Source: JANQPA01 sp964628385 (GTDB lineage: Bacteria; Bacteroidota; Bacteroidia; Chitinophagales; Saprospiraceae). From it: a DNA stretch of 44,401 bases. The stretch lies in NCBI GenBank assembly GCA_964628385.1, contig CAZVOD010000035.1, positions 1 to 44,401 of the forward strand. The letters are read 5' to 3'. The position numbers were made by a program, and so were the translations under genes. Under the pieces are notes generated by a model. It had not been told where the DNA came from. It made no database searches and saw only the letters and a program-made list of their open reading frames with translations. Positions 9,193 through 17,124 of this stretch are shown here, piece after piece (within the stretch, counting starts at the first letter, position 1; every line of letters starts with the position of its first letter).

Positions 9193-10020
9193 TTATTTGG
9201 ATAATGCCCGCAAATAAACTTTACCATATTTAGAAGAAAGCTCCAAATCCGAGCCGCCACCATTCAATTGGCCAATAATATAATTAGTATAGGAGCCTTT
9301 TTCGCTTCTGGCTGAATCTATATCAATATCGAGATCTGTAAAAATTTTACCGTAATTCGTTCTTAAATCTACATTTGCCGCGGAAAAGACCGGCACCGTC
9401 ACATCGATAAATTCATATTTAGAATTTAGGTATACTCCGGCTTTTGGCAGGCCGTTACTGAATATCGCTTTAATATGCCCGTAGGTGTTATTGATAACCA
9501 TTGGATTATTAAGCTCTTTAAGGTTGATATCTCCGTATTTGCTTTGCACCTGCAGCCTAATGTTGGAAGGAACCTTAATGGTCAGCCGGACTTCCACATC
9601 TCCAAATCCATTACTTATGACCATGGTATTTTCTGGTGACTTTTTCTCAATTTCTTTTATTTTCTTCTTTAAATTTTTATCACTCGAAGAAAATTCATAT
9701 TTCTTGTCGCCTTGTTTAACGATAGTGGTTTTGGGTAAATCTTCTATATTTTTCACATCAGTAATGATGCTTAAGCGCCCATTATTACTGCTTGTCTTTA
9801 TATCGAAGTTTTGATTGTATTCTCCATTACCCACATTGACACTGGCTTCAAGTATGATTTCCTGACCAGAAAAAGGTTCAAAATTGATATCGGCCCATTT
9901 ACACTCCACATAAATTTCATTTATATCATTTCCCGCGAACTTTTGAGTTTGGTATTCAGCCTGAGCAAGAAGACCGACAGACCATACCGACATTACTAAG
10001 AAGGAAATATAATTCTTCAT
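9193..10020 (-). CDS. DUF4097-family putative adhesin, copy 2
   Basis: The 275-residue product has a signal peptide ending near LLAQA and a beta-rich body with the repeated short-strand pattern of DUF4097 (putative auto-transporter adhesin head-like) proteins: VECKWADINFEPFSGQEI, VQSKYGDINLKEL, INNTYGHIKAIF, LSSKYGKVYLRAL. A charged stretch around residues 105-125 (SSSDKNLKKKIKEIEKKS) interrupts the pattern. It starts 6 bases after the stop of its paralogue (10027-10797), so the two are co-transcribed with the ECF sigma and anti-sigma genes. Function is unknown; it is exported and probably acts at the envelope under control of that sigma factor (inference). Confidence 0.7.
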   Translation of the reverse strand: MKNYISFLVMSVWSVGLLAQAEYQTQKFAGNDINEIYVECKWADINFEPFSGQEIILEASVNVGNGEYNQNFDIKTSSNNGRLSIITDVKNIEDLPKTTIVKQGDKKYEFSSSDKNLKKKIKEIEKKSPENTMVISNGFGDVEVRLTIKVPSNIRLQVQSKYGDINLKELNNPMVINNTYGHIKAIFSNGLPKAGVYLNSKYEFIDVTVPVFSAANVDLRTNYGKIFTDLDIDIDSARSEKGSYTNYIIGQLNGGGSDLELSSKYGKVYLRALSK

Positions 10021-10026
10021 TTTATC

Positions 10027-10797
10027 TTATTTTGCTCTTAAATAAATATTTTTATACGTTGCTTTAATGGAAAAATTTGCCCCACCGCCATTCAATATGC
10101 CACTTATTTTTTTGCCCGAAATTTGCTTTAGGCCGTCTTCTGTCCCATCAAATTCCAGGTCGAGGTCCGTGTAAATTCGCCCATAAGAAGTGCTTAAGTC
10201 AAAGTGAGCTTTGGTCTGTTTCGGAATGGTGAGGTCTATGTTATGGTATACTGAATGCAAAACGATGGTATTTTCGGCAGCTATCGATTCAAAGGTAGCT
10301 ACTACTTCCCCGTAGACTGTATTGACAGCCATTGGCCCTTTAGCATTTTCGATGTAAACATCGTTGTAGTTGGCAGAAACTTCGATTTCACCTTTCAGGT
10401 TTTTTATATTTACTTTTTCTCCTACATGGGTAGAATGCTCATAGTAAACGGCCACATCCCCGGGAATTTTGAAAGTATACCTTGATGCATCTGCACCAGA
10501 GACTTGATTTACGTAGGCTTTTTCGCCATCCTTTTTTACAAATAAGCCAATGCCAGTATTACCTATATATCCACCAGCGCTGATTTCGCGAAGTCCTTCG
10601 GCCCTTTTATCTTTTACTTCCTTTCTATCATTAGCTATAATAATAACTTCGCTACCATTATGCCCTTCAATGTCTACCTTATCGATACCCTGAAGAATGA
10701 GCTTTCCCGAACTCATGTTTATGGTAAAATTCTGAGCTTTCGCTCTGGAGACCCCCAGAATAAAAAGAAGGCCTATTAATATTTTCCAAGCATTCAT
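10027..10797 (-). CDS. DUF4097-family putative adhesin, copy 1
   Basis: The 256-residue product has a signal peptide (MNAWKILIGLLFILGVSRAKAQ) and the DUF4097 beta pattern: KLILQGIDKVDIEGHNGSEV, IEVSANYNDVYIENAKG, AVNTVYGEVVATFESI, LSTSYGRIYTDLDLEF, IKATYKNIYLRAK. Both copies share the phrases YGxIxTDLDxxxD and LNGGGxxxxxxxxYxxxYLRA near the end, so they arose by duplication. It follows the anti-sigma gene by 74 bases and is followed by its paralogue after 6 bases. The role is not known beyond association with ECF sigma loci in Bacteroidota. Confidence 0.7.
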   Translation of the reverse strand: MNAWKILIGLLFILGVSRAKAQNFTINMSSGKLILQGIDKVDIEGHNGSEVIIIANDRKEVKDKRAEGLREISAGGYIGNTGIGLFVKKDGEKAYVNQVSGADASRYTFKIPGDVAVYYEHSTHVGEKVNIKNLKGEIEVSANYNDVYIENAKGPMAVNTVYGEVVATFESIAAENTIVLHSVYHNIDLTIPKQTKAHFDLSTSYGRIYTDLDLEFDGTEDGLKQISGKKISGILNGGGANFSIKATYKNIYLRAK

Positions 10798-10871
10798 ATT
10801 AAGTGTTTTATTGCTTTAAAATAATAATATTTATGTCAAAATAACTTCTACCCGATTTTTTGATTTATCTA

Positions 10872-11651
10872 TCACAACAACTTAAACTTACCCAACCTTG
10901 CCTCATCCTTTACCTTATCAAGTGTGCCCTCTTTATCAATTAATTCATCGAGTGAAGGGACGGCATTTTGCGCTTCCAGGCTTACCAAAGCATGGATCAG
11001 CGCAATTTGTACGACAGGTTTTTGCTCCATATTCAAGGCAGTTATCAGCGCTTGCTGAGTACTTTTTGACTGGTCCAACTCTATCAGGGCATCAATTGCG
11101 GTAAGCCTCACGGTGGGGCTTTCATCTTTAACTATTAAACGGATCAATTGAGCGCGCAATTCCTGATCCACTTTATCCAGATCCATAGACATGTTCACAG
11201 CCATAATTCGCTTTGCTGTACTTTGCTCCTGCATCAAGTGTTCAATTTGTTGTCTGGTTCCATTCAGCTCTTCCTGTATAGTAGCGACCTGAGATTGTTG
11301 GAAAAAATAGTACTGCAACTGCCCTCCTATTAATATCCCGATGAGCATTACGGCCGCGAGGGCCGCCCAGATTTTGGTATTTTTCAATACATTTACCTTA
11401 CGGACTTGCGGGCTATGAGCTACATTATATTTTTCTTCTTCCAACATACTCTCAAAAGACAGCTTCAGATGAAGTGGTGGCTCCTCCAACTGAAGAGTTT
11501 CCACCTCCTGCCTCATCAGCTTTAGCATCTCGTATTGCTCTTTGAGTTCTTTCGATTGTTGTAGCGCCATTTCAACTCTTTTACTTTCTTCAGGTGATAA
11601 TTCACCTGACAGAAAATCTATCAACTGTTCTTCGGTTACAGAATATTTCAT
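10872..11651 (-). CDS. Anti-sigma factor-like membrane protein with HEAT-repeat periplasmic domain
   Basis: Residues 1-60 are a cytoplasmic helical anti-sigma-type domain (LIDFLSGELSPEESKRVEMAL) without the HxxxCxxC zinc motif. Residues about 94-116 form one membrane helix (IWAALAAVMLIGILIGG), followed by a coiled-coil stretch (IQEELNGTRQQIEHLMQEQ) and about 90 residues of HEAT-like helices (SPTVRLTAIDALIELDQ, KPVVQIALIHALVSLEAQNAVPSLDEL). The start overlaps the stop of the ECF sigma gene as ATGA, which implies translational coupling. It probably binds the sigma factor and releases it on an envelope signal. HEAT repeats in this position suggest a protein-sensing outer part (inference). Confidence 0.75.
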   Translation of the reverse strand: MKYSVTEEQLIDFLSGELSPEESKRVEMALQQSKELKEQYEMLKLMRQEVETLQLEEPPLHLKLSFESMLEEEKYNVAHSPQVRKVNVLKNTKIWAALAAVMLIGILIGGQLQYYFFQQSQVATIQEELNGTRQQIEHLMQEQSTAKRIMAVNMSMDLDKVDQELRAQLIRLIVKDESPTVRLTAIDALIELDQSKSTQQALITALNMEQKPVVQIALIHALVSLEAQNAVPSLDELIDKEGTLDKVKDEARLGKFKLL

Positions 11652-12214
11652 AGGTTATTACTTTTGCCAAGGTTATTTTTTAATTGCTTGATAGCTCTGT
11701 GCATCCTCACTTTGACGTTGCTAACGGTAAGGCCGAGAACTGCACCGACTTCTGCATAAGTCATTTTTTCAAACCACCCCAAAAGCAATACTTCCCGGTA
11801 CTCAGGCTTCAGCTGCCGGATAGCCTTTTGAAGGGCTTTACTTCGTTCTTTCTGCTCTAATTGCTCATGAATATTTTTAACAGTAATTTCCAGATCAGTA
11901 AGCTGAGTACCCTCATCAATTTTGACTTTATTCAAGCGGAAGTGATCAATTCTTACATTTCGGGCAATCGTATACATCCAGGCCTTGAAAGTAGAATCTG
12001 CTCTGAATGAGCTGCGGTATTTGATTATACGCTCAAAAACATTCTGGGTAAGGTCTTCGCTAAGTGCTGCATCAGAAGTCAACTGCAGGAAAAAATTGTA
12101 CAGTTTCTTGTGATGCCGGTTAAAAAGCTCTGATAAACTATCGAGTTCTCCCTTTCTTACCAGGTGCATCAGTTGCTCGTCCGTCATATGTACTTTAATC
12201 ATTCGCTTTACCAT
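11648..12214 (-). CDS. ECF RNA polymerase sigma factor
   Basis: The 188-residue protein has region 2 at about 25-95 (FNRHHKKLYNFFLQLTSD, SEDLTQNVFERIIKYRSSF, STFKAWMYTIARNVRIDHFR) and region 4 at about 125-180 (LQKAIRQLKPEYREVLLLGWFEKMTYAEVGAVLGL, NVKVRMHRAIKQLK). This is the ECF sigma-70 layout. The annotated ATG could be a few residues too far upstream, since ATGs at residues 5 and 10 are also possible. It leads an operon with an anti-sigma factor and two DUF4097 proteins, so it likely controls an envelope response and probably its own operon. Family assignment is secure; the regulon is unknown. Confidence 0.9.
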   Translation of the reverse strand: MVKRMIKVHMTDEQLMHLVRKGELDSLSELFNRHHKKLYNFFLQLTSDAALSEDLTQNVFERIIKYRSSFRADSTFKAWMYTIARNVRIDHFRLNKVKIDEGTQLTDLEITVKNIHEQLEQKERSKALQKAIRQLKPEYREVLLLGWFEKMTYAEVGAVLGLTVSNVKVRMHRAIKQLKNNLGKSNNL

Positions 12215-12234
12215 TGTATGTCACCATTTGTTGA

Positions 12235-12247
12235 GTGGATGATCCAC
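12235..12247. promoter_or_regulatory. Small palindrome upstream of the ECF sigma gene
   Basis: GTGGAT-G-ATCCAC is a 6+1+6 palindrome 20 bases before the sigma start codon. It could be an operator or a leader hairpin. No clear promoter match was found in 12215-12369. Confidence 0.25.
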
Positions 12248-12369
12248 CGCTCGGCTCTGGAAAATTAACTACAGAGGATACTGAGTCTCGCTTTATTCTT
12301 TTTAAATCGTTTACACTACTAAAGGGAAGCAGAAATGGTTACAGTTAAAATGGATTTTTCTAACAATCA

Positions 12370-14724
12370 CTACGAAATTTGGCTTTTTATGAGTCTAAAA
12401 GCCAAGCCTTTTTCAAAATTAGCCCTTAGATATGGCCTTTTTGTAGATATTTGATGTGTATAACGTACAACTTGATTATTCGGAATATTTTGGAAATAAA
12501 CCTCAAAATTCGACCCCTCTACATCATTAAGATAAATTTTTACTTTGCGCTTTTTTCTCCAAAAACTATCATTCCAAATCAGGCCATAGTAATTACCGGC
12601 CTGCGTCTTAAAACCAACAGCTTGGCAAGCCCCCAAAGCACTCCATCCAAAAGACCAGGGCTGGATTTCTCCTTCTTCGTGCAATGTTAATTCGCCCAAA
12701 AACAAGGAAGGCCCTTCAAAAAGAGAGCTACCCGAATAACGATAGTGCCCTTGCCAACGCCAGATAAAATGAGGTACCTGAATGAAGAGACTAAGCCAAA
12801 CTAAGCGCTGCTCTTCTGCCTTTGAGACATCGCCGTCCTGATAGTAGCCATATTCTCCGCAAAAGATAGCTTTATCAACATTTTTGAGTTTTTTGAGAAA
12901 ATAGATATCCAATTCAAGAATCCGGTCGTATAATCCGGACCTGGGATAGGTATGATACTGCAGTATATCCAGACGGGAAGCCTCAGCTAATTGTGTAAGC
13001 TGCTGCTTATTGGCACTACTCGTTACCGGATGCCTGAAATGATCGATTTGCTTAATAAAGTGAGCCATTTCATCTTGCCATGACAATACTGCAACTTTCC
13101 ATTGATTAGATTGCATAGGATGATGCCCCGTCCACTGAACCTCATTGAATAATTCCCATGCCAACAGATTAGTATAGGCGCCATATCGAGCAACGAGATA
13201 GTGCAGGAGCTTTCTATATAAAACTTTTGACTTTTCCTGATAAAAAAAAGCTTCCGGATTGTTGAGCGGGCCTCCGTTTTTTGAATTGTAGGGATTATCA
13301 GCCCAGTTAGAATCGGTAGAAGTAGAAAACATCCCGTGGTGAAAAATACAGAGCTGCAGGTAGACGGCATTTCGCTGGCATTCCTCCAACAAATAATCCA
13401 ACTTGGCGGCCGCCAGCTGATCGTAGTAGCCAATTCCCCGATGCCATTCCAACTGTTGATTGGTAAAAGCTGCCAACCAATATCTGATGAAATTAGCTCC
13501 TGAACGAGATAAATTGGACAATAACAATTTGTAGTTTTCAAAGGTATCCCAGGCTGCATTGATGCCTAAAGGAAAAAAAGCTGCTCCATTTTGATGTTCA
13601 AATAACTGAGGATTCTGGAGATTTTGACGGATTATGCCCTTTGCACAGCCAGGTTTCAGCCAATGTGTGGATGGCTCATTGTAAAAGGTAGCTTCGTTGA
13701 AGCGTACCACTATTTGCAATTTATATTCTCCGGGGTATTGAGCTTGCCAACGCAAACACCAATGGGCGGCCTCTTCGTCACTGAGCCAAACACCAATAGT
13801 TTCATAGCGTGCAGGATACTTATAAAAACAACTCAAAGTAAGTTGCTCTCCTGCAGGTCCCATAACTATTGCATCTACCTGTATCTCATCGCGATCAAAT
13901 GGATTGTTGTAAGGTAAATCAATAAGGAAGTTATGCTCTATTTTTTCATCACAAAAAAATACTTCTTGCTCACTCCATACTGGACTTACCAGGTATTTAT
14001 CATCTCTTACCCAGATGCGTTTGGATAGTTGTGCCCTATTGTCACTCAAATCGTCAACTTCAAGGGATAAGTGATGCCAGCCCGGTTTTTGAAAGCTCAA
14101 CAAGATATTTCTAGATGTACTTATCACACTTACCCCATCTGACCATTTCCAGGAATTGATCTCTCCCTTTTCGCTGTAGCTGTTTTCCCCCTTCAAAATG
14201 ATCTTTTCTCCTATTGTCAAGATATATTTTTCGGCCTCAATTACGGGTGTAGGCAAATCGTTAAAGGCAAAAAGAGAGCTAATCCAAATACTTTTGAGGT
14301 ATACATTAGCAGGCTTTAGGTTATCCACACACGGATTGATTTCTATCTTGTCTATTTGTTTCCCGGCGAGATGATAAAGAGAGTAGACTAAGCTTACCCA
14401 TTTATTGGCAGTAGTATGAAACTCATAATGATTGACCCAGCCTTCTTCAATTACTTGCTGCTCGTTCCATAGCTTAAGATAGCATCGCCCGCTAGTGGAC
14501 GCCATAAAATGAAGAGACAGAAGCTGATTTTTTTGTATGGTAATTTTTTTTTCCAAATCAACATACAATGGTTTCCAGTTACCGGACGTTTTATAAAAAA
14601 ATGCAAAACGGCCCTTTGAATAAGGCGGATCAACTATCCGTATGTTACCGCCCCCTAATTTTGGTAAATGCTTTTCATTTCCAAAATCGAAATAAAGCCA
14701 CGGTGGGGAACTATATTCTGACAT
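12370..14724 (-). CDS. GH-A clan glycosidase-like protein with PKD and DUF5060-like domains, no signal peptide
   Basis: The 784-residue product begins MSEYSSPPWLYFDFG without a signal peptide. Residues about 5-160 look like a carbohydrate-binding beta sandwich. About 165-250 is PKD-like (IGEKIILKGENSYSEKGEINSWKWSDG). About 255-360 resembles the N-terminal DUF5060-type domain of glycosidases. About 375-640 is a TIM barrel (FFPLGINAAWDTF, GANFIRYWLAAF) with candidate acid/base E528 in LFNEVQ and nucleophile E624 in FCGEYGYY. About 690-784 is a C-terminal beta domain. The fold and the two Glu support a GH5-like retaining glycosidase, but substrate is unknown. Absence of an export signal is odd for such an enzyme. 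It is transcribed alone, divergent from the SPOR gene. Confidence 0.65.
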   Translation of the reverse strand: MSEYSSPPWLYFDFGNEKHLPKLGGGNIRIVDPPYSKGRFAFFYKTSGNWKPLYVDLEKKITIQKNQLLSLHFMASTSGRCYLKLWNEQQVIEEGWVNHYEFHTTANKWVSLVYSLYHLAGKQIDKIEINPCVDNLKPANVYLKSIWISSLFAFNDLPTPVIEAEKYILTIGEKIILKGENSYSEKGEINSWKWSDGVSVISTSRNILLSFQKPGWHHLSLEVDDLSDNRAQLSKRIWVRDDKYLVSPVWSEQEVFFCDEKIEHNFLIDLPYNNPFDRDEIQVDAIVMGPAGEQLTLSCFYKYPARYETIGVWLSDEEAAHWCLRWQAQYPGEYKLQIVVRFNEATFYNEPSTHWLKPGCAKGIIRQNLQNPQLFEHQNGAAFFPLGINAAWDTFENYKLLLSNLSRSGANFIRYWLAAFTNQQLEWHRGIGYYDQLAAAKLDYLLEECQRNAVYLQLCIFHHGMFSTSTDSNWADNPYNSKNGGPLNNPEAFFYQEKSKVLYRKLLHYLVARYGAYTNLLAWELFNEVQWTGHHPMQSNQWKVAVLSWQDEMAHFIKQIDHFRHPVTSSANKQQLTQLAEASRLDILQYHTYPRSGLYDRILELDIYFLKKLKNVDKAIFCGEYGYYQDGDVSKAEEQRLVWLSLFIQVPHFIWRWQGHYRYSGSSLFEGPSLFLGELTLHEEGEIQPWSFGWSALGACQAVGFKTQAGNYYGLIWNDSFWRKKRKVKIYLNDVEGSNFEVYFQNIPNNQVVRYTHQISTKRPYLRANFEKGLAFRLIKSQIS

Positions 14725-14844
14725 GATGGATTAATGTTTTTAAAAAAACGCTGCAATTGAAGTTGACTAATTCGCAAGAAACTACACTATACTAATGTAA
14801 TCGCCACGAAACAAGTCCAATTAACACCCATAAAGTCGAATATC

Positions 14845-15564
14845 ATGTCAACTGAAACATTGAACATCATTTTACTCATTTTAATACTTTGTATTTTTGC
14901 GGGGGCTATTATTTCCAATGGCTTATTCTCTTCCAGAAGTATGCCGGAGCAATACTACAAGCAAGCCAGTAGGGAAGTACCGGCTTATTATGCCCAGTTT
15001 GGTAGTTCTCCCAATTCAATGTGGCCATTCCTAACACTGGCTTTAACGGTTATTATCGTATTCCTTTATTTTAGAAACAGAATTGAGGAAGAAGCGGATA
15101 AACTAGACAGAAAGATTGCCGCCCAGGAATCACCAATGACTTTCGATGAGATAAAAAACAATCAGGCAGCAGGTATTGCTGCTCCCAGAAGACCCATCGA
15201 AGACGAGTTAATGACTTATCAGGATTCTACCGGAGCCGTAATAACAAAAGAAGAGCCAACTGCTCCGGTCTATAAATTTGAAGATACCATTGGACAAAAC
15301 AGTATCTTAATACAGGTACATTCTTTTTCCAGCTATCGCAATGCGCTGAGTGCCTTTTTGAAACTAGAGGAAGAGTTGGGTGCTGTTGTTTATATGGGAC
15401 TAAACAATAATCACGATAGTTACAAAGTACTGGTAGGATCCTTTGCGACGAAGGCGGAAGCAGTGAGGTTCAAGCAGGACCATCGCCTGGATGGGTACCT
15501 TAGGAGCATTAACGGACTGGGCCAAATTGTTAAAAACCCTACCGAGGGAATTGGGATGCCCTAA
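14845..15564 (+). CDS. Membrane protein with C-terminal SPOR-like domain
   Basis: The 239-residue product has two membrane helices (LNIILLILILCIFAGAII, about residues 6-24; MWPFLTLALTVIIVFLYF, about 59-76), a linker with charged and Pro-rich parts, and a C-terminal domain (about 150-230) with the SPOR pattern: ILIQVHSFSSYRNALSAFLKL followed by YKVLVGSFATKAEAVRFKQ. SPOR domains bind septal or denuded peptidoglycan. With both helices used, the SPOR domain could face either side: it is functional in the periplasm only if the N-terminus is also periplasmic. The family is inferred from pattern only. The cupin gene at 15665 follows after 100 bases and may or may not share a transcript. Confidence 0.6.
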   Translation: MSTETLNIILLILILCIFAGAIISNGLFSSRSMPEQYYKQASREVPAYYAQFGSSPNSMWPFLTLALTVIIVFLYFRNRIEEEADKLDRKIAAQESPMTFDEIKNNQAAGIAAPRRPIEDELMTYQDSTGAVITKEEPTAPVYKFEDTIGQNSILIQVHSFSSYRNALSAFLKLEEELGAVVYMGLNNNHDSYKVLVGSFATKAEAVRFKQDHRLDGYLRSINGLGQIVKNPTEGIGMP

Positions 15565-15664
15565 AAATCGTTAAAAGCGTACTATTATCAATATTTTCAA
15601 AAATCAAGTATTGGTCTAATCAGGAAAATACTATTACTATTGTGGATATTTAAATCCAAAGGCT

Positions 15665-16177
15665 ATGCAACTTGAACTTGATAAGTTAACTGATACCACA
15701 ATATTTACTACCATTGAAGCAGAGTTGGTTAATCAGGGGTTTTCCATTCTTCGAAAAGACATAAATCGGCCCTGGGGCGGCTTTTTTGCTATCCGGGAGG
15801 AACAGATCGAGGACTTTATTGAACGATATTTTCCGGAGCTGAGCATTAATGATTTTGACAACTCTCAAAAGCTAAGTCCCAAAATTTTGATTGTTGGCCC
15901 GGAGAAGCGCTTATCCTGGCAATACCATTTTAGGCGTTCAGAAATTTGGCGGGTAGCCAAAGGACAAGTTGGGGTAATCACAAGCTCCACAGATGAGCCC
16001 GGCCCCTTGCAGACGCTGCATGAAGGCGATATGATCCGGTTACACAAAGGTGAGCGTCATCGATTAGTCGGGCTGGATCAATTTGGTATTGTGGCAGAAA
16101 TATGGAAGCATGAAGACCCCACCTCGCCTTCCGACGAAGAGGATATCGTAAGGGTTCAGGATGACTTCGGCCGATAG
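15665..16177 (+). CDS. Cupin, mannose-6-phosphate isomerase type II-like
   Basis: The 170-residue protein contains KDINRPWGGFFAI (the RPWG motif typical of type II phosphomannose isomerase C-terminal domains), RLSWQYHFRRSEIWRVAKGQVGV, and GDMIRLHKGERHRLVG, which supply the cupin metal-ligand pattern (H in YHFRRSE, E in SEIW, H in GERHRL). It lacks the nucleotidyltransferase half of bifunctional ManC/AlgA enzymes. It could interconvert mannose-6-P and fructose-6-P or bind another sugar phosphate. Neighbours do not clarify the pathway. Confidence 0.75.
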   Translation: MQLELDKLTDTTIFTTIEAELVNQGFSILRKDINRPWGGFFAIREEQIEDFIERYFPELSINDFDNSQKLSPKILIVGPEKRLSWQYHFRRSEIWRVAKGQVGVITSSTDEPGPLQTLHEGDMIRLHKGERHRLVGLDQFGIVAEIWKHEDPTSPSDEEDIVRVQDDFGR

Positions 16178-16243
16178 TACAGGTATGCTTTGAAATTTTT
16201 CATCCGACAGGAAAAAGCAGATAGGTTATTCTTTGAAGCGACT

Positions 16244-16251
16244 TATATTTG
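16244..16251 (+). promoter_or_regulatory. -7 element for the SIMPL-domain gene
   Basis: TATATTTG is a full match to TAnnTTTG and lies 37 bases before the ATG at 16289. No good -33 TTG lies at the usual distance (the nearest TTG, 16233-16235, is too close), so the promoter may be weak or regulated. Confidence 0.45.
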
Positions 16252-16288
16252 TGCGGTCTAAAATATTTTCACCTAAAATTAACTTAAA

Positions 16289-16951
16289 ATGAAACAATTT
16301 ATGTTCCTGGTAGTGGCCTTATTGGTTTTAACCACATCATTTACCTATGCTCAGCGAGAAATTATAGTTTATGGTACTGCTCAAAAAACCGTGGAAGCAG
16401 ATAGGATTTACTTATCGATCACTCTACAGGAATTGGAAGATGGCTCCAGTATTATGGATATGAAAACGCTGGAAGCTGATTTCATGAGTGTCCTTGCTAA
16501 AATCGGTCTGGATGGTAATAAAATGATTATTGACAATGTATCTGCTTATCCCAGCTATAACAAGGTAGGTTCTACATTGGCCTCCAAAACTATTATTCTT
16601 GAATTAACCGGCTCCGATCAACTAGAAGCTATTCTGAGCCAGAGTAATGAACTGCGCATCAATGCCTTGTCTATTCTTTACTATTCTAACACTGAATATT
16701 CCAAACATCTGGAGGAAGTCAAACTTATGGCTCTGAAAGATGCCAAAAAGCAAGCTCAATTACTAGCCGAAGCTTCTGGTAATAAGTTGGGAATACTCCT
16801 GAGCCTGGAAGAAACTACAGATTATAACAGAAATCGCTATTACAGTGGTTATGATACTCAGGGGCTAGGCATGGAAGAAGAAGGAAGTGAATTAAAAAAC
16901 ATTAATATTTACTACAATATAAGGGCTAAATACGCTATGTCCCCTGAATAG
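16289..16951 (+). CDS. SIMPL-domain (DUF541) periplasmic protein
   Basis: The 220-residue protein has a signal peptide (MKQFMFLVVALLVLTTSFTYAQ) and the SIMPL/DUF541 pattern: IIVYGTAQKTVEADRIYLSITLQE at the N-terminus, VKLMALKDAKKQAQLLAEASGNKLG in the middle and a C-terminal strand (NINIYYNIRAKYAM). Family members are periplasmic or outer-membrane associated with poorly defined roles, some linked to oxidative stress. It looks monocistronic, with its own promoter element and a strong terminator. Confidence 0.8.
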   Translation: MKQFMFLVVALLVLTTSFTYAQREIIVYGTAQKTVEADRIYLSITLQELEDGSSIMDMKTLEADFMSVLAKIGLDGNKMIIDNVSAYPSYNKVGSTLASKTIILELTGSDQLEAILSQSNELRINALSILYYSNTEYSKHLEEVKLMALKDAKKQAQLLAEASGNKLGILLSLEETTDYNRNRYYSGYDTQGLGMEEEGSELKNINIYYNIRAKYAMSPE

Positions 16952-17021
16952 AAGTAGCCTTGAATTAAAGAAAACCTGACCTGTCATTAGGCAAGCTGTG
17001 TAGTGATAAGCTATGATTTTG

Positions 17022-17063
17022 AAATGATTAGCAGAAAAGTAAAGGTCTTATCTGCTAATCATT
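17022..17063 (+). terminator. Strong terminator between convergent genes
   Basis: A perfect 14-bp inverted repeat (AAATGATTAGCAGA at 17022-17035, complement at 17050-17063) with a 14-nt loop. The T-run TTTTT at 17061-17065 supports plus-strand termination and the A-run on the other side supports use in the minus direction too. It ends the SIMPL gene and probably the T9SS gene at 17125. Confidence 0.75.
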
Positions 17064-17067
17064 TTTA

Positions 17068-17089
17068 GAGATGCTATATCAGCATCTTT
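17068..17089. terminator. Second small hairpin
   Basis: AGATGCT (17068-17074) and AGCATCT (17080-17086) form a 7-bp stem with a 5-nt loop followed by TTTCT. It is probably an auxiliary terminator next to the main one. Confidence 0.45.
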
Positions 17090-17124
17090 CTATGTTTTCG
17101 TCTAAAAGACTCGAGTAGCTGTAT

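Noticed and set aside
10872..11651. A zinc-binding anti-sigma (ZAS) domain in the anti-sigma factor.
   Set aside because: No HxxxCxxC motif is present in the N-terminal part.
12382..12404. GGCTTTT/AAAAGCC inverted repeat as a terminator.
   Set aside because: It lies within the last codons of the glycosidase-like gene and is not followed by a T-run on the minus strand.
13023..13559. A 178-codon open frame inside the GH-A-clan gene on the same strand.
   Set aside because: It is an alternate frame of a well-supported coding region, and its product has no domain pattern.
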